Positions 28,719 through 37,835 of a stretch of 48,067 bases of DNA are shown here, in pieces. The DNA comes from an uncultured Elstera sp. (GTDB lineage Bacteria > Pseudomonadota > Alphaproteobacteria > Elsterales > Elsteraceae). The stretch covers positions 1-48,067 of the forward strand of contig CAIZEE010000503.1 of the NCBI GenBank assembly GCA_903931835.1. Reading direction: 5' to 3'. The translations under genes were made by a program, and so were the position numbers. The first letter of the stretch is position 1; every line of letters begins with the position of its first letter. The notes under the pieces were generated by a model. That model was not told where the DNA came from. It searched no databases and saw only the letters and a list, made by a program, of their open reading frames with translations.

Positions 28719-30842
28719 ATGGCAATCGTTCCTATGACAACCCAGACACGTGCCGTGGGAGCGGTGCGTTTGGTGCTGGATGCGGCGCGGATCGCGCTGA
28801 AGCGCGGCGAAATCGCGCTGGCGTTTGGCGTCGTCGCGATTCTCGTCGTGCTCGTGCTGCCGATGCCGACCTGGCTGCTCGATATCAGTCTGGCGCTATC
28901 GCTTGGTATTTCCGTGATCGTGCTGATGACCACGCTGTTCATCACACGGCCGCTCGAATTCAACTCCTTCCCAACCGTCTTGTTGATCACCACGCTGCTC
29001 AGATTGTCGCTCAATCTGGCGTCGACGCGGTTGATCTTGTCGAACGGCTATCAAGGAACGGACGCCGCCGGACACGTCATTCAGGCGTTCGGCGCCTTGC
29101 TGATGCGTGGCAACTTCCTGATCGGCCTGATTGTTTTCGGCATCCTGGTGTTGGTGAACTTCGTCGTCATCACCAAGGGTTCGGGACGTATCGCGGAAGT
29201 CTCCGCGCGCTTTAGCCTGGACGCCATGCCGGGTAAGCAGATGGCGATCGACGCCGATCTGTCGGCTGGCATGATCAATGAAGAGCAAGCCCGCACCCGC
29301 CGGCGCGAGCTGGAGGAGGAGAGCACCTTCTTCGGCTCGATGGACGGTGCCGCAAAATTCGTGCGCGGCGACGCCGTAGCCGGCCTGGTCATTACGCTGA
29401 TCAATATCATCGGCGGTATCCTGATCGGCACGCTGTATCACGACATGTCGTTCGGCGAGGCGACCAATACCTATACCGTGCTGACGGTTGGCGACGGGCT
29501 GGTAACCCAGATCCCGGCGTTTATCATCTCGACCGCCGCCGGTCTGATCGTGACCAAATCGGGCGCGATCGGCACGGCCGACAAGGCGCTGTTCAAGCAG
29601 CTTGGCGGGTCGTCTGCGCTCGCCATGGCGTCTGGCTTGATGGCCCTATTGTCGCTTCTGCCGGGCGTGCCGATGCTGCCCTTCATGTTCCTTGCCATCG
29701 TCATGGGCGGTGCCGCCTATCTCGCCTGGCAGAGCGATCAGGCAGCGCTGGCGCTCGCGGCCGGTCCCGATGGCGCTACCGGCGATGGCGGCGTGCCGCC
29801 GGTCGCTGAGGAACCGATTTCGACCGCATTGCAGATCGATCAACTGCGCCTTGAACTCGGCTACGGGTTGCTGGCGCTGATCAATTCGCCGAAGGGCCAG
29901 CGGCTGACCGACCAGATCAAGGCGCTGCGCCGCCAGGTTGCCTCCGAACTTGGCTTCGTCATGCCGGCCGTGCGCATCCAGGACAATCTACAGCTTCCCG
30001 CCAATAGCTATGTGATCCGCGTCAAGGAAATCGAGGCGGGCCGGGGCGATCTGCGGCCATCGATGCTGCTGGTGATGGACCCCAGGGGCGAAGCGATTTC
30101 GCTGCCCGGCGAGATGACGAAGGAACCGACTTTTGGGCTGCCCGCGATGTGGGTCGCCGAAAGCCATCGCGAAGAAGCCTTATTCCGCGGCTATACCGTT
30201 GTTGATCCGCCGACCGTCGTCACCACTCATCTGACTGAGGTGGTGAAGGAGAATATGTCGGACCTGCTTTCGTTCAGCGAAACACAGAAATTGCTGAACG
30301 AGGTCAACAAGGAGAACCAGAAGCTGGTGGCCGATGTCGTGCCGACGCAGATCACCGTCAGTGGCCTGCAGCGCGTGCTGCAAAACCTGCTGAACGAGCG
30401 TATCTCGATCCGCGACATGCCGTCGATTCTGGAGGGCATCTCAGAGGCTTGCGCGTTTACCCGCAGCATCAGCCAGATCACCGAACACGTCCGCTCGCGC
30501 CTGGCGCGCCAGATTTCAGATGCGAATACGACGGATGGCGGGTTCATCCCCATCGTGACATTGTCACCGGAATGGGAGCAGGCTTTTGCCGAATCGCTGG
30601 TCGGCAGCGGCGACGAGCGGCAATTGTCGATGGCGCCCTCGCAGCTTCAACGCTTCATCACGTCGGTCCGCCAGACCTTTGAGCGTTTCGCCGTCATGGG
30701 TGAAGTGCCGGTCTTGCTGACCAGTCCCGGTATTCGTCCGTTCGTCCGGTCTATCGTTGAGCGGTTCAGGCCTCTGACTGTCGTTATCAGCCAGGCAGAG
30801 GTCCACCCCAAGGCGAAAATCAAAACGATCGGACAAATCTAA
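28719..30842 (+). CDS. flhA: Flagellar biosynthesis protein FlhA
   Basis: RPLEFNSFPTVLLITTLLRLSLNLASTRLIL, RIAEVSARFSLDAMPGKQMAIDADLSAGMI, FHIPEP-family C-terminal domain. Confidence 0.98.
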   Translation: MAIVPMTTQTRAVGAVRLVLDAARIALKRGEIALAFGVVAILVVLVLPMPTWLLDISLALSLGISVIVLMTTLFITRPLEFNSFPTVLLITTLLRLSLNLASTRLILSNGYQGTDAAGHVIQAFGALLMRGNFLIGLIVFGILVLVNFVVITKGSGRIAEVSARFSLDAMPGKQMAIDADLSAGMINEEQARTRRRELEEESTFFGSMDGAAKFVRGDAVAGLVITLINIIGGILIGTLYHDMSFGEATNTYTVLTVGDGLVTQIPAFIISTAAGLIVTKSGAIGTADKALFKQLGGSSALAMASGLMALLSLLPGVPMLPFMFLAIVMGGAAYLAWQSDQAALALAAGPDGATGDGGVPPVAEEPISTALQIDQLRLELGYGLLALINSPKGQRLTDQIKALRRQVASELGFVMPAVRIQDNLQLPANSYVIRVKEIEAGRGDLRPSMLLVMDPRGEAISLPGEMTKEPTFGLPAMWVAESHREEALFRGYTVVDPPTVVTTHLTEVVKENMSDLLSFSETQKLLNEVNKENQKLVADVVPTQITVSGLQRVLQNLLNERISIRDMPSILEGISEACAFTRSISQITEHVRSRLARQISDANTTDGGFIPIVTLSPEWEQAFAESLVGSGDERQLSMAPSQLQRFITSVRQTFERFAVMGEVPVLLTSPGIRPFVRSIVERFRPLTVVISQAEVHPKAKIKTIGQI

Positions 30843-30882
30843 CGCTTATTCCTAAACCGTCTACGAGAGGTTCTGACCCGCG

Positions 30883-31905
30883 ATGCGGATGAAGGTCTTT
30901 CAAGCCGATTCGATGCCGGAGGCCATTCGTTTGGTCCGCAGCGAGCTTGGCGAGAATGCGATCATCGTGTCCAGCCAGCGCGGCGAGGGCGGTCATGGCA
31001 TCCGTGTCACGGCTGCGGTTGAGGGTAACGAGCCCGAACCACCGCCCCCTCTGGTCGATCAACCGCTCGATGCGATTGAGGAAATTGCCAACGCGCTCGA
31101 CCGGCACGGAACACCTGCGGCCTTGGCGGAGCGGCTGCTCCATGCGGCCGCCCCGCTAGCGGAAAAGCTGCTGCGCGCAGCCTCCATCCTGTCGGTCGAC
31201 GCTCCGGTCATGACCATGGCGGCAGCCCTTGACACCGTGTTCGGTTTCGACCCCATGCTTGATCTCGCACCAACGCAGCCAATTGTGCTGATCGGCCCGC
31301 CCGGATCGGGCAAGACGGTAACGGTCGCCAAATTGGCGGCGCGCGCCGTTTTGGCTAATCGCCCGGTCAATGTCATCACCACGGACACAATGCGCGCGGG
31401 CGGGATCGGCCAGTTGCAGGCGTTTACCCGGATTCTGGATATCGACCTGCAGACGGCGCTCGACACCGAATCTCTGCGAGACGCGCTGACCGCAGCCGCT
31501 ATGTCGCGGGGCGATGCGTTGACGCTAATCGACACAGCCGGCGCCAATCCGTTTGATGCAACCGAAATGGATGAAGTGACTCGACTGGTTGAAACCGTCG
31601 GCGGGGACACAATTTTAGTGCTTCCGGCTGGTTACGATTGCGATGAGGCGTCTGAGATCGCCCGCGCCTTTGGCGCCGCCGGGGCCACGCGGATGCTGGT
31701 TACCCGCCTTGATGCCGCTCGACGGCTCGGCAGCGTACTGGCAGCCGCCGATGTCGCGTCTTTGAAATTCAGCGGTCTCAGCATCACTCCGCATATCGCG
31801 GATGGGTTGAGTCCGGTTAATCCGGTTTCGCTGGCTCGGTTGCTGATTCCAGAATTCAAACCGGCGACCAGCGTCTTTGCGTTGTACGAGACCGCCCACT
31901 CATGA
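30883..31905 (+). CDS. flhF: FlhF-like SRP-type GTPase
   Basis: MRMKVFQADSMPEAIRLVRSELGENAIIVSSQRG; VLIGPPGSGKTVTVAKLAARAVL; TTDTMRAGGIGQLQAF; LIDTAGANPFD. Confidence 0.93.
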   Translation: MRMKVFQADSMPEAIRLVRSELGENAIIVSSQRGEGGHGIRVTAAVEGNEPEPPPPLVDQPLDAIEEIANALDRHGTPAALAERLLHAAAPLAEKLLRAASILSVDAPVMTMAAALDTVFGFDPMLDLAPTQPIVLIGPPGSGKTVTVAKLAARAVLANRPVNVITTDTMRAGGIGQLQAFTRILDIDLQTALDTESLRDALTAAAMSRGDALTLIDTAGANPFDATEMDEVTRLVETVGGDTILVLPAGYDCDEASEIARAFGAAGATRMLVTRLDAARRLGSVLAAADVASLKFSGLSITPHIADGLSPVNPVSLARLLIPEFKPATSVFALYETAHS

Positions 31906-32717
31906 GCCATTCACCGACTATTCATCTCGCTCCGCAAGGCATGGCGCCGACCGTACCGGTCGCGCCCAACCTCATTGCCGTTGCGTCGGGCAAGGGCGGG
32001 GTCGGCAAGACGTTCTTTGCGATCACGCTGTGTCACGCGCTGGCGATGAATGCACGCAAGGCGCTGCTGTTCGACGGCGATCTCGGGCTTGCCAATGTCG
32101 ACGTCCAATTGGGACTGATGCCCAACCGTGATCTCGGCGGCGTGATTGCCGGGCGGTTGACACTGAACCAGGCGAAGACGCCCTATGTGCCGGGCGGCTT
32201 CGATGTCATTGCCGGTCGTTCGGGTGGTGGCAGCCTCGCCGCTCTGGCGCCGAGCAGGCTTGCCGTGCTGGGTGGCGATCTGGTCGAACTCGCACGTTCC
32301 TACGATCATGTCATCATGGATCTGGGGGCGGGTGTCGATCGCATGGTCCGGCAATTGGCCAGCCACGCCAAGCGCCGCCTGGTTGTTGTGACGGCGGAGC
32401 CGACCTCGATGACCGATGCCTATGCCTTCATCAAGGTGACGCTGGCCGACGATCCGAAGGCGGAGCTCAGCGTCGTCGTCAATCAGGCGAAATCGACCCC
32501 CGACGGCGAACGGACCTTCATGACGCTTAACAAGGCGTGCGAGAATTTCCTAAAATATTCGCCGACGCTGGCCGGTGTGGTGCGCCGGGACCGCAAGGTG
32601 ATTGAAAGTATCCGGTCGCAATCGCCGCTGCTCAGCAAATTCCCGAGCTCTGATGCTGCTCTCGACGTCCAGGCGATCGCGACGCATATCCGCAACGCGG
32701 ACCGAGCGGAAAAATGA
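31902..32717 (+). CDS. flhG: FlhG/FleN-type MinD-like ATPase
   Basis: LIAVASGKGGVGKTFFAITLCHALAMNARKALLFDGDLGLANVDVQLGL; overlaps flhF stop. Confidence 0.93.
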   Translation: MSHSPTIHLAPQGMAPTVPVAPNLIAVASGKGGVGKTFFAITLCHALAMNARKALLFDGDLGLANVDVQLGLMPNRDLGGVIAGRLTLNQAKTPYVPGGFDVIAGRSGGGSLAALAPSRLAVLGGDLVELARSYDHVIMDLGAGVDRMVRQLASHAKRRLVVVTAEPTSMTDAYAFIKVTLADDPKAELSVVVNQAKSTPDGERTFMTLNKACENFLKYSPTLAGVVRRDRKVIESIRSQSPLLSKFPSSDAALDVQAIATHIRNADRAEK

Positions 32718-34657
32718 TCGCGATCGTTGTCGCTCCTCCGGCGCCGCAATTCATCCCGACGGAGGCGATCAACCAACCGATCACGGTAGCAAGTCCGCCT
32801 AGCTGGCTGTCGGCGGTTCCGCCCGGATCGACGATCCAGGCAGTCGTGCAATCGACCAACGCCGATGGCTTGGTCACGGTTGTCAGCAGCGCTGGTACGT
32901 TGAGCTTTCAGGCCCCGACCACGCTGGTCAACACCACCCAGATCCTGCTTCAGGTTACGCAGTCTGGTGCCGGGCAGTCGCAGCCTCAGCTTCAGATCAT
33001 CCAAGTCACAGCGCCAGCTCCACCGCCGGCATACAACACGGCTGTCCTAACCGACATAGCGCCGCAGGGGATCGCGTCGCTGCCGATTCCAGGCGCGATC
33101 GTGGTTGCCCAGGTCGAACGGACATTGGCTCCGGTCGATGGCCCGACTTTGGCCCTGCAGAACGCCGTCGGCGCTGCGGCAGCCACTTCACCAGGCAGCG
33201 TCGCGTCGTCGCCGATACTAGCCGGCGCTTCGCCCTTGGCTGGCGTGGTCGGTGCCACGGCGATCAATACGGCGGTAGTGCCGCCGACGGCAACATTGCC
33301 TACCGTTCCGACCGCCTTGCTGGCACAGGCTCTGGCCAGCACGCCGGCAACCGGCGCCATCACCGGTCAGGCGATTCTCCCAGGTCAAGCAACGCCCTAC
33401 CAGTCACCGAGCAGCGGTCAGCAACCCCCAGAGGAGGAGACCACTGGCACGGCTGGGCAGCCGACTCCCGCAACCGCTGGTCAGGCTGCGGCGCCCAACC
33501 CGGGCGCAGGCGCCCCGGCCACTGCGCAAGTGCCGACAGGACCGACGGTCAACGCTCAGACAGCGGCGCCGACGCAAGCTCCGACCAGTCCCGCCACGTC
33601 GGGGGCGCCAACGACCACCGCGACGGTGGCCACGCCATCCCTGGCGCCGGGGAGTCAATCGGTTCCGGCCGCGTTGGCGAATACCACAGTTGGTCAGCGG
33701 CTCGCCGTGCAGATCGTCAATATCACCCCACCCGGCGCGTCCCAGTATTCTGCAGTCGCAGCGGCCGATCCCAATGCAGCAGGTGCTGCCACTGCCACTG
33801 CCACTGCCTCGGCGGCGAAGGCGGCTTCCAGTTTTGTCGCAACGGTCGTCGGCAGCGATGCGTCGGGACAACCCATCCTGTCGTCCGGGCCGCTACTGAT
33901 CACCCTTGCCACCTCGGCACCGCCGCCTGGAACCAAGATCACGCTCGCCGTTGTGCCGGAACAGGTATCCGCAGCATCGGCCGCCGCCATCCCAGCGTCG
34001 GGCGATGTGGCGCCTGCGGCGGCATTGCTGACGGCATCGCAGGGTACCGCCGCTGCGGCGGCGGTTAATGCGCTGATGCCGCAGGTCGGGCCGGCCCTTG
34101 CCGCCCAGATGGCGTTCTATGCCGGCGCTTTGCAGCAGGGCGATATCAGGGTCTGGCTCGGCGATGCCGCGCGCGCCTCGCTCGATCGCACCCAGCGTGG
34201 CCGGCAGGCATTGTCATCGGTCGGCGACGATATGGCTAATACCCAGGAGGTCAATGCCAGTGCGGGGCCAGGAAACTGGCAGGCGATGACGATTCCCTTC
34301 GCCAATGGCGCCGTCGTCGATCCGATCCGCCTTTATGTGATGCAGACCGATCCTGATGAGGAAGGCGACGCTAAGAACAAGCAGTCATCCGATGCCACGC
34401 GGTTTTTGGTCGATGTCCAGTTGAGCAAGCTTGGCCTGTTCCAGATCGACGGGTTCGCCCGTCCGGACCGGCTCGATCTGATCATCCGCACGCCGCAACC
34501 GCTGAACCCAGCGGTCAAGGCAGGCATCGAACAGGTCTATGTCAATGTCAGCTCGGCGCGTGGCCTGGGCGGCGTGATCGCCTTTCAGGTGGCGCCACCG
34601 GTGGTGCCACCGACGCCGCGGCCTCCGCCGCGTCCATCAGCCGGAATATTGGTCTAA
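32714..34657 (+). CDS. Divergent FliK-like (flagellar hook-length control) protein
   Basis: Overlaps flhG stop within the flagellar operon. Long Ala/Pro/Thr/Gln-rich middle. C-term GNWQAMTIPFANGAVVDPIRLYVMQ...TRFLVDVQLSKLGLFQIDGFARPDRLDLIIRT resembles a FliK C-terminal domain. Confidence 0.55.
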   Translation: MIAIVVAPPAPQFIPTEAINQPITVASPPSWLSAVPPGSTIQAVVQSTNADGLVTVVSSAGTLSFQAPTTLVNTTQILLQVTQSGAGQSQPQLQIIQVTAPAPPPAYNTAVLTDIAPQGIASLPIPGAIVVAQVERTLAPVDGPTLALQNAVGAAAATSPGSVASSPILAGASPLAGVVGATAINTAVVPPTATLPTVPTALLAQALASTPATGAITGQAILPGQATPYQSPSSGQQPPEEETTGTAGQPTPATAGQAAAPNPGAGAPATAQVPTGPTVNAQTAAPTQAPTSPATSGAPTTTATVATPSLAPGSQSVPAALANTTVGQRLAVQIVNITPPGASQYSAVAAADPNAAGAATATATASAAKAASSFVATVVGSDASGQPILSSGPLLITLATSAPPPGTKITLAVVPEQVSAASAAAIPASGDVAPAAALLTASQGTAAAAAVNALMPQVGPALAAQMAFYAGALQQGDIRVWLGDAARASLDRTQRGRQALSSVGDDMANTQEVNASAGPGNWQAMTIPFANGAVVDPIRLYVMQTDPDEEGDAKNKQSSDATRFLVDVQLSKLGLFQIDGFARPDRLDLIIRTPQPLNPAVKAGIEQVYVNVSSARGLGGVIAFQVAPPVVPPTPRPPPRPSAGILV

Positions 34658-34667
34658 CGTCGGCGAC

Positions 34668-34737
34668 AGCGCGATCGCACGTTATTCCATCACGGTAAAG
34701 CCGATTCGCGGTTCAATCTGAACCGTTCAGACCCTAG
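34668..34737. repeat. Bipartite intergenic repeat, copy 3 (decayed)
   Basis: GATTCGCGGTTCAATCTGAACCGTTCAGACCCTAG (34703-34737) is 33/35 identical to copy 1. Upstream AGCGCGATCG (34668-34677) matches the hairpin A start; the middle is shortened. Confidence 0.75.
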
Positions 34738-35147
34738 TGATCGCGGCGGAATGACTCGATCGCGACATCGTCCAACTGGATCTGTTCGCGCCGATTGGCG
34801 TCAGCCCGGGCGCGGCGGCTGCGATTGGCGTTAGCGACCTCGAATTTCTTTAGCTCGGTAAACGCTTCGGTCAGCTCCTCCATCGCCGTCTCGATCTGGC
34901 GTTGAACCCCCTCCACCGAATGCTCAAGCGTGCGGCGGCGTTCCACCACCGCAGCCGCATAGGGTCCATAGGCGAAGGTAAGATCAGCGTGGGACGAGGT
35001 GAGCCCCTGTTCCTGTTGCACTTCGTCGTTCAGCCGAGCGATCGCATCCGACAGTTTGGCGGCCAGCGCGCGCAGGTCGTTCAGCTTGCGGCGCTTCTCC
35101 TCAAGCTCCCATTTGCGGACGCGGATGAGTGTTGGCAGGGACTTCAT
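34734..35147 (-). CDS. fliJ: FliJ-like flagellar export chaperone
   Basis: 137 aa coiled-coil (LIRVRKWELEEKRRKLNDLRALAAKLSDAIARLNDEVQQEQ...), overlaps fliI stop. Confidence 0.8.
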   Translation of the reverse strand: MKSLPTLIRVRKWELEEKRRKLNDLRALAAKLSDAIARLNDEVQQEQGLTSSHADLTFAYGPYAAAVVERRRTLEHSVEGVQRQIETAMEELTEAFTELKKFEVANANRSRRARADANRREQIQLDDVAIESFRRDH

Positions 35148-36472
35148 GCCGCCCCCTCAGTACCGACGATCTCGGCCAGCGTCGTGTAGCCCTGTTCCAG
35201 ATTGGCTTGATCGCTCTTTTCCTGGCGCAGGAAATTCTCGATCAGCGGATAGTAATGGATCGCCTCGTCGATCTTCGGATCGGTACCCTGGCGATAGGCG
35301 CCGAGGCGGATCAGCTCCGCCATATCTTCATAGGTCGACAGCAATTGGCGGGCGCGGCTGACAACGATGTTCTCTTCCGGCGTGTTGCAGCCCGGCATGG
35401 TACGAGAGACCGAGCGCAATACGTTGATCGCCGGATAGCGCCCGCGTTCGGCGATCGCTCGGTCCAGCACGATATGACCATCCAGAATACCGCGCACCGC
35501 ATCGGCGACCGGTTCGTTGTGATCGTCGCCTTCAACCAGCACAGTGAACAGGCCGGTGATCGAGCCCTTGGCGATACCGGGACCGGCGCGTTCCAGCAGC
35601 TTCGGCAATTCGGCGAAGACGGTCGGGGTATAACCTTTTGATGCGGGCGGCTCGCCGGCGGACAGGCCGATCTCGCGCTGCGCCATCGCGAAGCGGGTCA
35701 CGCTGTCCATCAGGCACAGAACGTTCTTGCCCTGGTCGCGGAAATACTCGGCCACGGTCAGCGTCATCAGCGCCGCCTGCCGACGCAGCAACGGCGATTG
35801 GTCGGACGTTGAGACGACCAGAACGCTGCGTTTCAACCCCTCTGGACCAAGATCGTCGTGAATGAATTCCTGCACCTCACGGCCGCGCTCGCCGATCAGC
35901 CCGATCACGATGACATCCGCTGAGGTATAGCGTGCGATCATCGATAGCAGGATCGACTTGCCGATACCGGAGCCCGCGAAAATACCCATGCGCTGACCCT
36001 TGCAACAGGTCAGGAACTGGTTGAGCGCGCGGACGCCGAGATCGACTTTGCCGGCAACCCGCTGCCGGGCATGGGCAGGCGGCGGTGGATTGCGCAATTT
36101 ATAGGCCTGGGCACCCTGCAAGAGGGGCGCTCCATCGTCCAAGGGCATACCCATGCCGTCAATCACGCGGCCAAGCCAGGAACTGTCAGGGAAGGCGACC
36201 GGGTCGGTCAGGCTGATCTCGGCATTACAGCCGAGTCCGACGCCATCCAGCGTACCGAACGGCATGGCGAGCGCGCGATTGCCACGGAAACCGACGATTT
36301 CGGCAGGGACGCGATGATTGCCGCGCCCGACAATGACGATGCGGTCGCCGATCGACAAGGCGCGTTCGACGCCGCCGATCTCCGCCATCATCCCGAGCAC
36401 GCCCGTCACGCGGCCGTGCAGCATCTGCTCCGGCTGGCGCTCAATTTCGCCGATCAAATGGTCGACCAACAT
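35144..36472 (-). CDS. fliI: Flagellum-specific ATP synthase FliI
   Basis: GIFAGSGIGKSILLSMIARYTSADVIVIGLIGERGREVQEFI; LCLMDSVTRFAMAQREIGLSAGEPPASKGYTPTVFAELPKLLERAG. Start set at MLVDHLIGEI. Confidence 0.97.
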   Translation of the reverse strand: MLVDHLIGEIERQPEQMLHGRVTGVLGMMAEIGGVERALSIGDRIVIVGRGNHRVPAEIVGFRGNRALAMPFGTLDGVGLGCNAEISLTDPVAFPDSSWLGRVIDGMGMPLDDGAPLLQGAQAYKLRNPPPPAHARQRVAGKVDLGVRALNQFLTCCKGQRMGIFAGSGIGKSILLSMIARYTSADVIVIGLIGERGREVQEFIHDDLGPEGLKRSVLVVSTSDQSPLLRRQAALMTLTVAEYFRDQGKNVLCLMDSVTRFAMAQREIGLSAGEPPASKGYTPTVFAELPKLLERAGPGIAKGSITGLFTVLVEGDDHNEPVADAVRGILDGHIVLDRAIAERGRYPAINVLRSVSRTMPGCNTPEENIVVSRARQLLSTYEDMAELIRLGAYRQGTDPKIDEAIHYYPLIENFLRQEKSDQANLEQGYTTLAEIVGTEGAA

Positions 36473-36583
36473 CGAGTCCGCGACCCCTTCTGAATTGTTA
36501 CGGCATTGAAGCAGCGTTTCGCCGCCGCCGATAGGGGCGACCGGCGCATGACACACAATCTGTCATAATATGCCCTAAAAAGC

Positions 36584-36598
36584 TTAAGCCTCGGTAAA
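36584..36598. promoter_or_regulatory. Near-consensus CtrA-like box in the fliI/ctrA intergenic region
   Basis: TTAA-gcctcgg-TAAA (consensus TTAA-N7-TTAA). Confidence 0.35.
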
Positions 36599-36700
36599 GC
36601 TGCGTAACCCTGTCTTAACCAATCGCGCTTGCCATACGCGGAGGGTTTGGAGGATAGTAGAAGGGTCGGGCGTTTGGCCGCACTGTGAAGGTAACCAACG

Positions 36701-37432
36701 ATGCGCGTCTTGCTAGTTGAGGACGATGCTCCCACCGCGAAGAGCATTACATTGATGCTTTCCTCGGCTGGGTATGTGGTCGACGTGACGGATCTTGGCG
36801 AAGACGGGCTGGAGATTGGCAAGCTCTACGATTACGACATTATCATCCTCGATCTTGTGTTGCCAGATATTGATGGCTACGAGGTGTTGCGTCGTTTTCG
36901 GGCAGCGCGGGTGCGCACCCCTATTCTGATCCTGTCTGGACTTACAGAACTCGATCACAAGATCAAAGGTCTTGGTGTCGGCGCCGACGATTATCTGACC
37001 AAGCCCTTCGACAAGCGCGAATTGATCGCCCGTATCCAGGCGATCGTCCGCCGCGCCAAGGGACACTCGGAATCGGTCATCCGCACCGGCCGGTTGATGG
37101 TCAATCTCGACACGCGAACAGTCGATGTCGACGGTCAGCCCCTGCATCTGACCGGTAAAGAATATGGGATTCTGGAACTTCTCTCCCTGCGCAAGGGTAC
37201 GACGCTGACCAAGGAGATGTTCTTGAACCATCTCTATGGCGGCATGGATGAGCCTGAGCTGAAGATCATCGACGTGTTCGTCTGCAAGCTGCGCAAGAAG
37301 CTGACGCAGGCGACGCATGGCGACAATTACATCGAAACGGTTTGGGGGCGCGGCTACGTCCTGCGCGATCCGCCGGGCGACCCTGGCACGATGCCGACGA
37401 TCACTCATACCGAGATGATCATAACGCCCTAA
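36701..37432 (+). CDS. ctrA: Cell-cycle master response regulator CtrA
   Basis: [120 protein letters not shown]. Confidence 0.97.
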   Translation: MRVLLVEDDAPTAKSITLMLSSAGYVVDVTDLGEDGLEIGKLYDYDIIILDLVLPDIDGYEVLRRFRAARVRTPILILSGLTELDHKIKGLGVGADDYLTKPFDKRELIARIQAIVRRAKGHSESVIRTGRLMVNLDTRTVDVDGQPLHLTGKEYGILELLSLRKGTTLTKEMFLNHLYGGMDEPELKIIDVFVCKLRKKLTQATHGDNYIETVWGRGYVLRDPPGDPGTMPTITHTEMIITP

Positions 37433-37454
37433 GAGCTGGGCGGGAGACCGCGCC

Positions 37455-37835
37455 ATCATCTTTCAGAAACTTGGCCTCGCGATCGTTTTCCTGTGGTTTT
37501 CGATCGGCGGATTTTGCCATTTTATCTTTCCGTCCAGTTTCGAGACGGTGGTCCCGCCCTATCTCCCTTGGCCTCTTGCGATTGTTTATGTCAGCGGCGG
37601 CTTTGAGCTGCTTGGAGCCGGCGGGCTGTTGTTCCCCCGCCTGCGCGGGCTCGCCGCCTGGGGGCTCTTTGCGCTGACCATCGCGGTGACACCGGCGAAT
37701 ATCTATATGTGGCAGACACCCGCGCTATTTTCGTCGATCCCGCAATGGATGCTGGGGTGGCGGTTGATTCTGCAACTCGTTTTGCTGGCAATGATCGCCT
37801 CGATCGCCATACGAGCGCGAACCCGAACAATCTAG
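37455..37835 (+). CDS. DoxX-like small membrane protein, apparent non-canonical (ATC) start
   Basis: Frame reads IIFQKLGLAIVFLWFSIGGFCHFIFPSSFETVVPPYLPWPLAIVYVSGGFELLGAGGLLFPRLRGLAAWGLFALTIAVTPANIYMW... First canonical start (GTG 37548) would drop the first TM helix. GGGAG lies 8 nt upstream of ATC 37455. Confidence 0.7.
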   Translation: MIFQKLGLAIVFLWFSIGGFCHFIFPSSFETVVPPYLPWPLAIVYVSGGFELLGAGGLLFPRLRGLAAWGLFALTIAVTPANIYMWQTPALFSSIPQWMLGWRLILQLVLLAMIASIAIRARTRTI

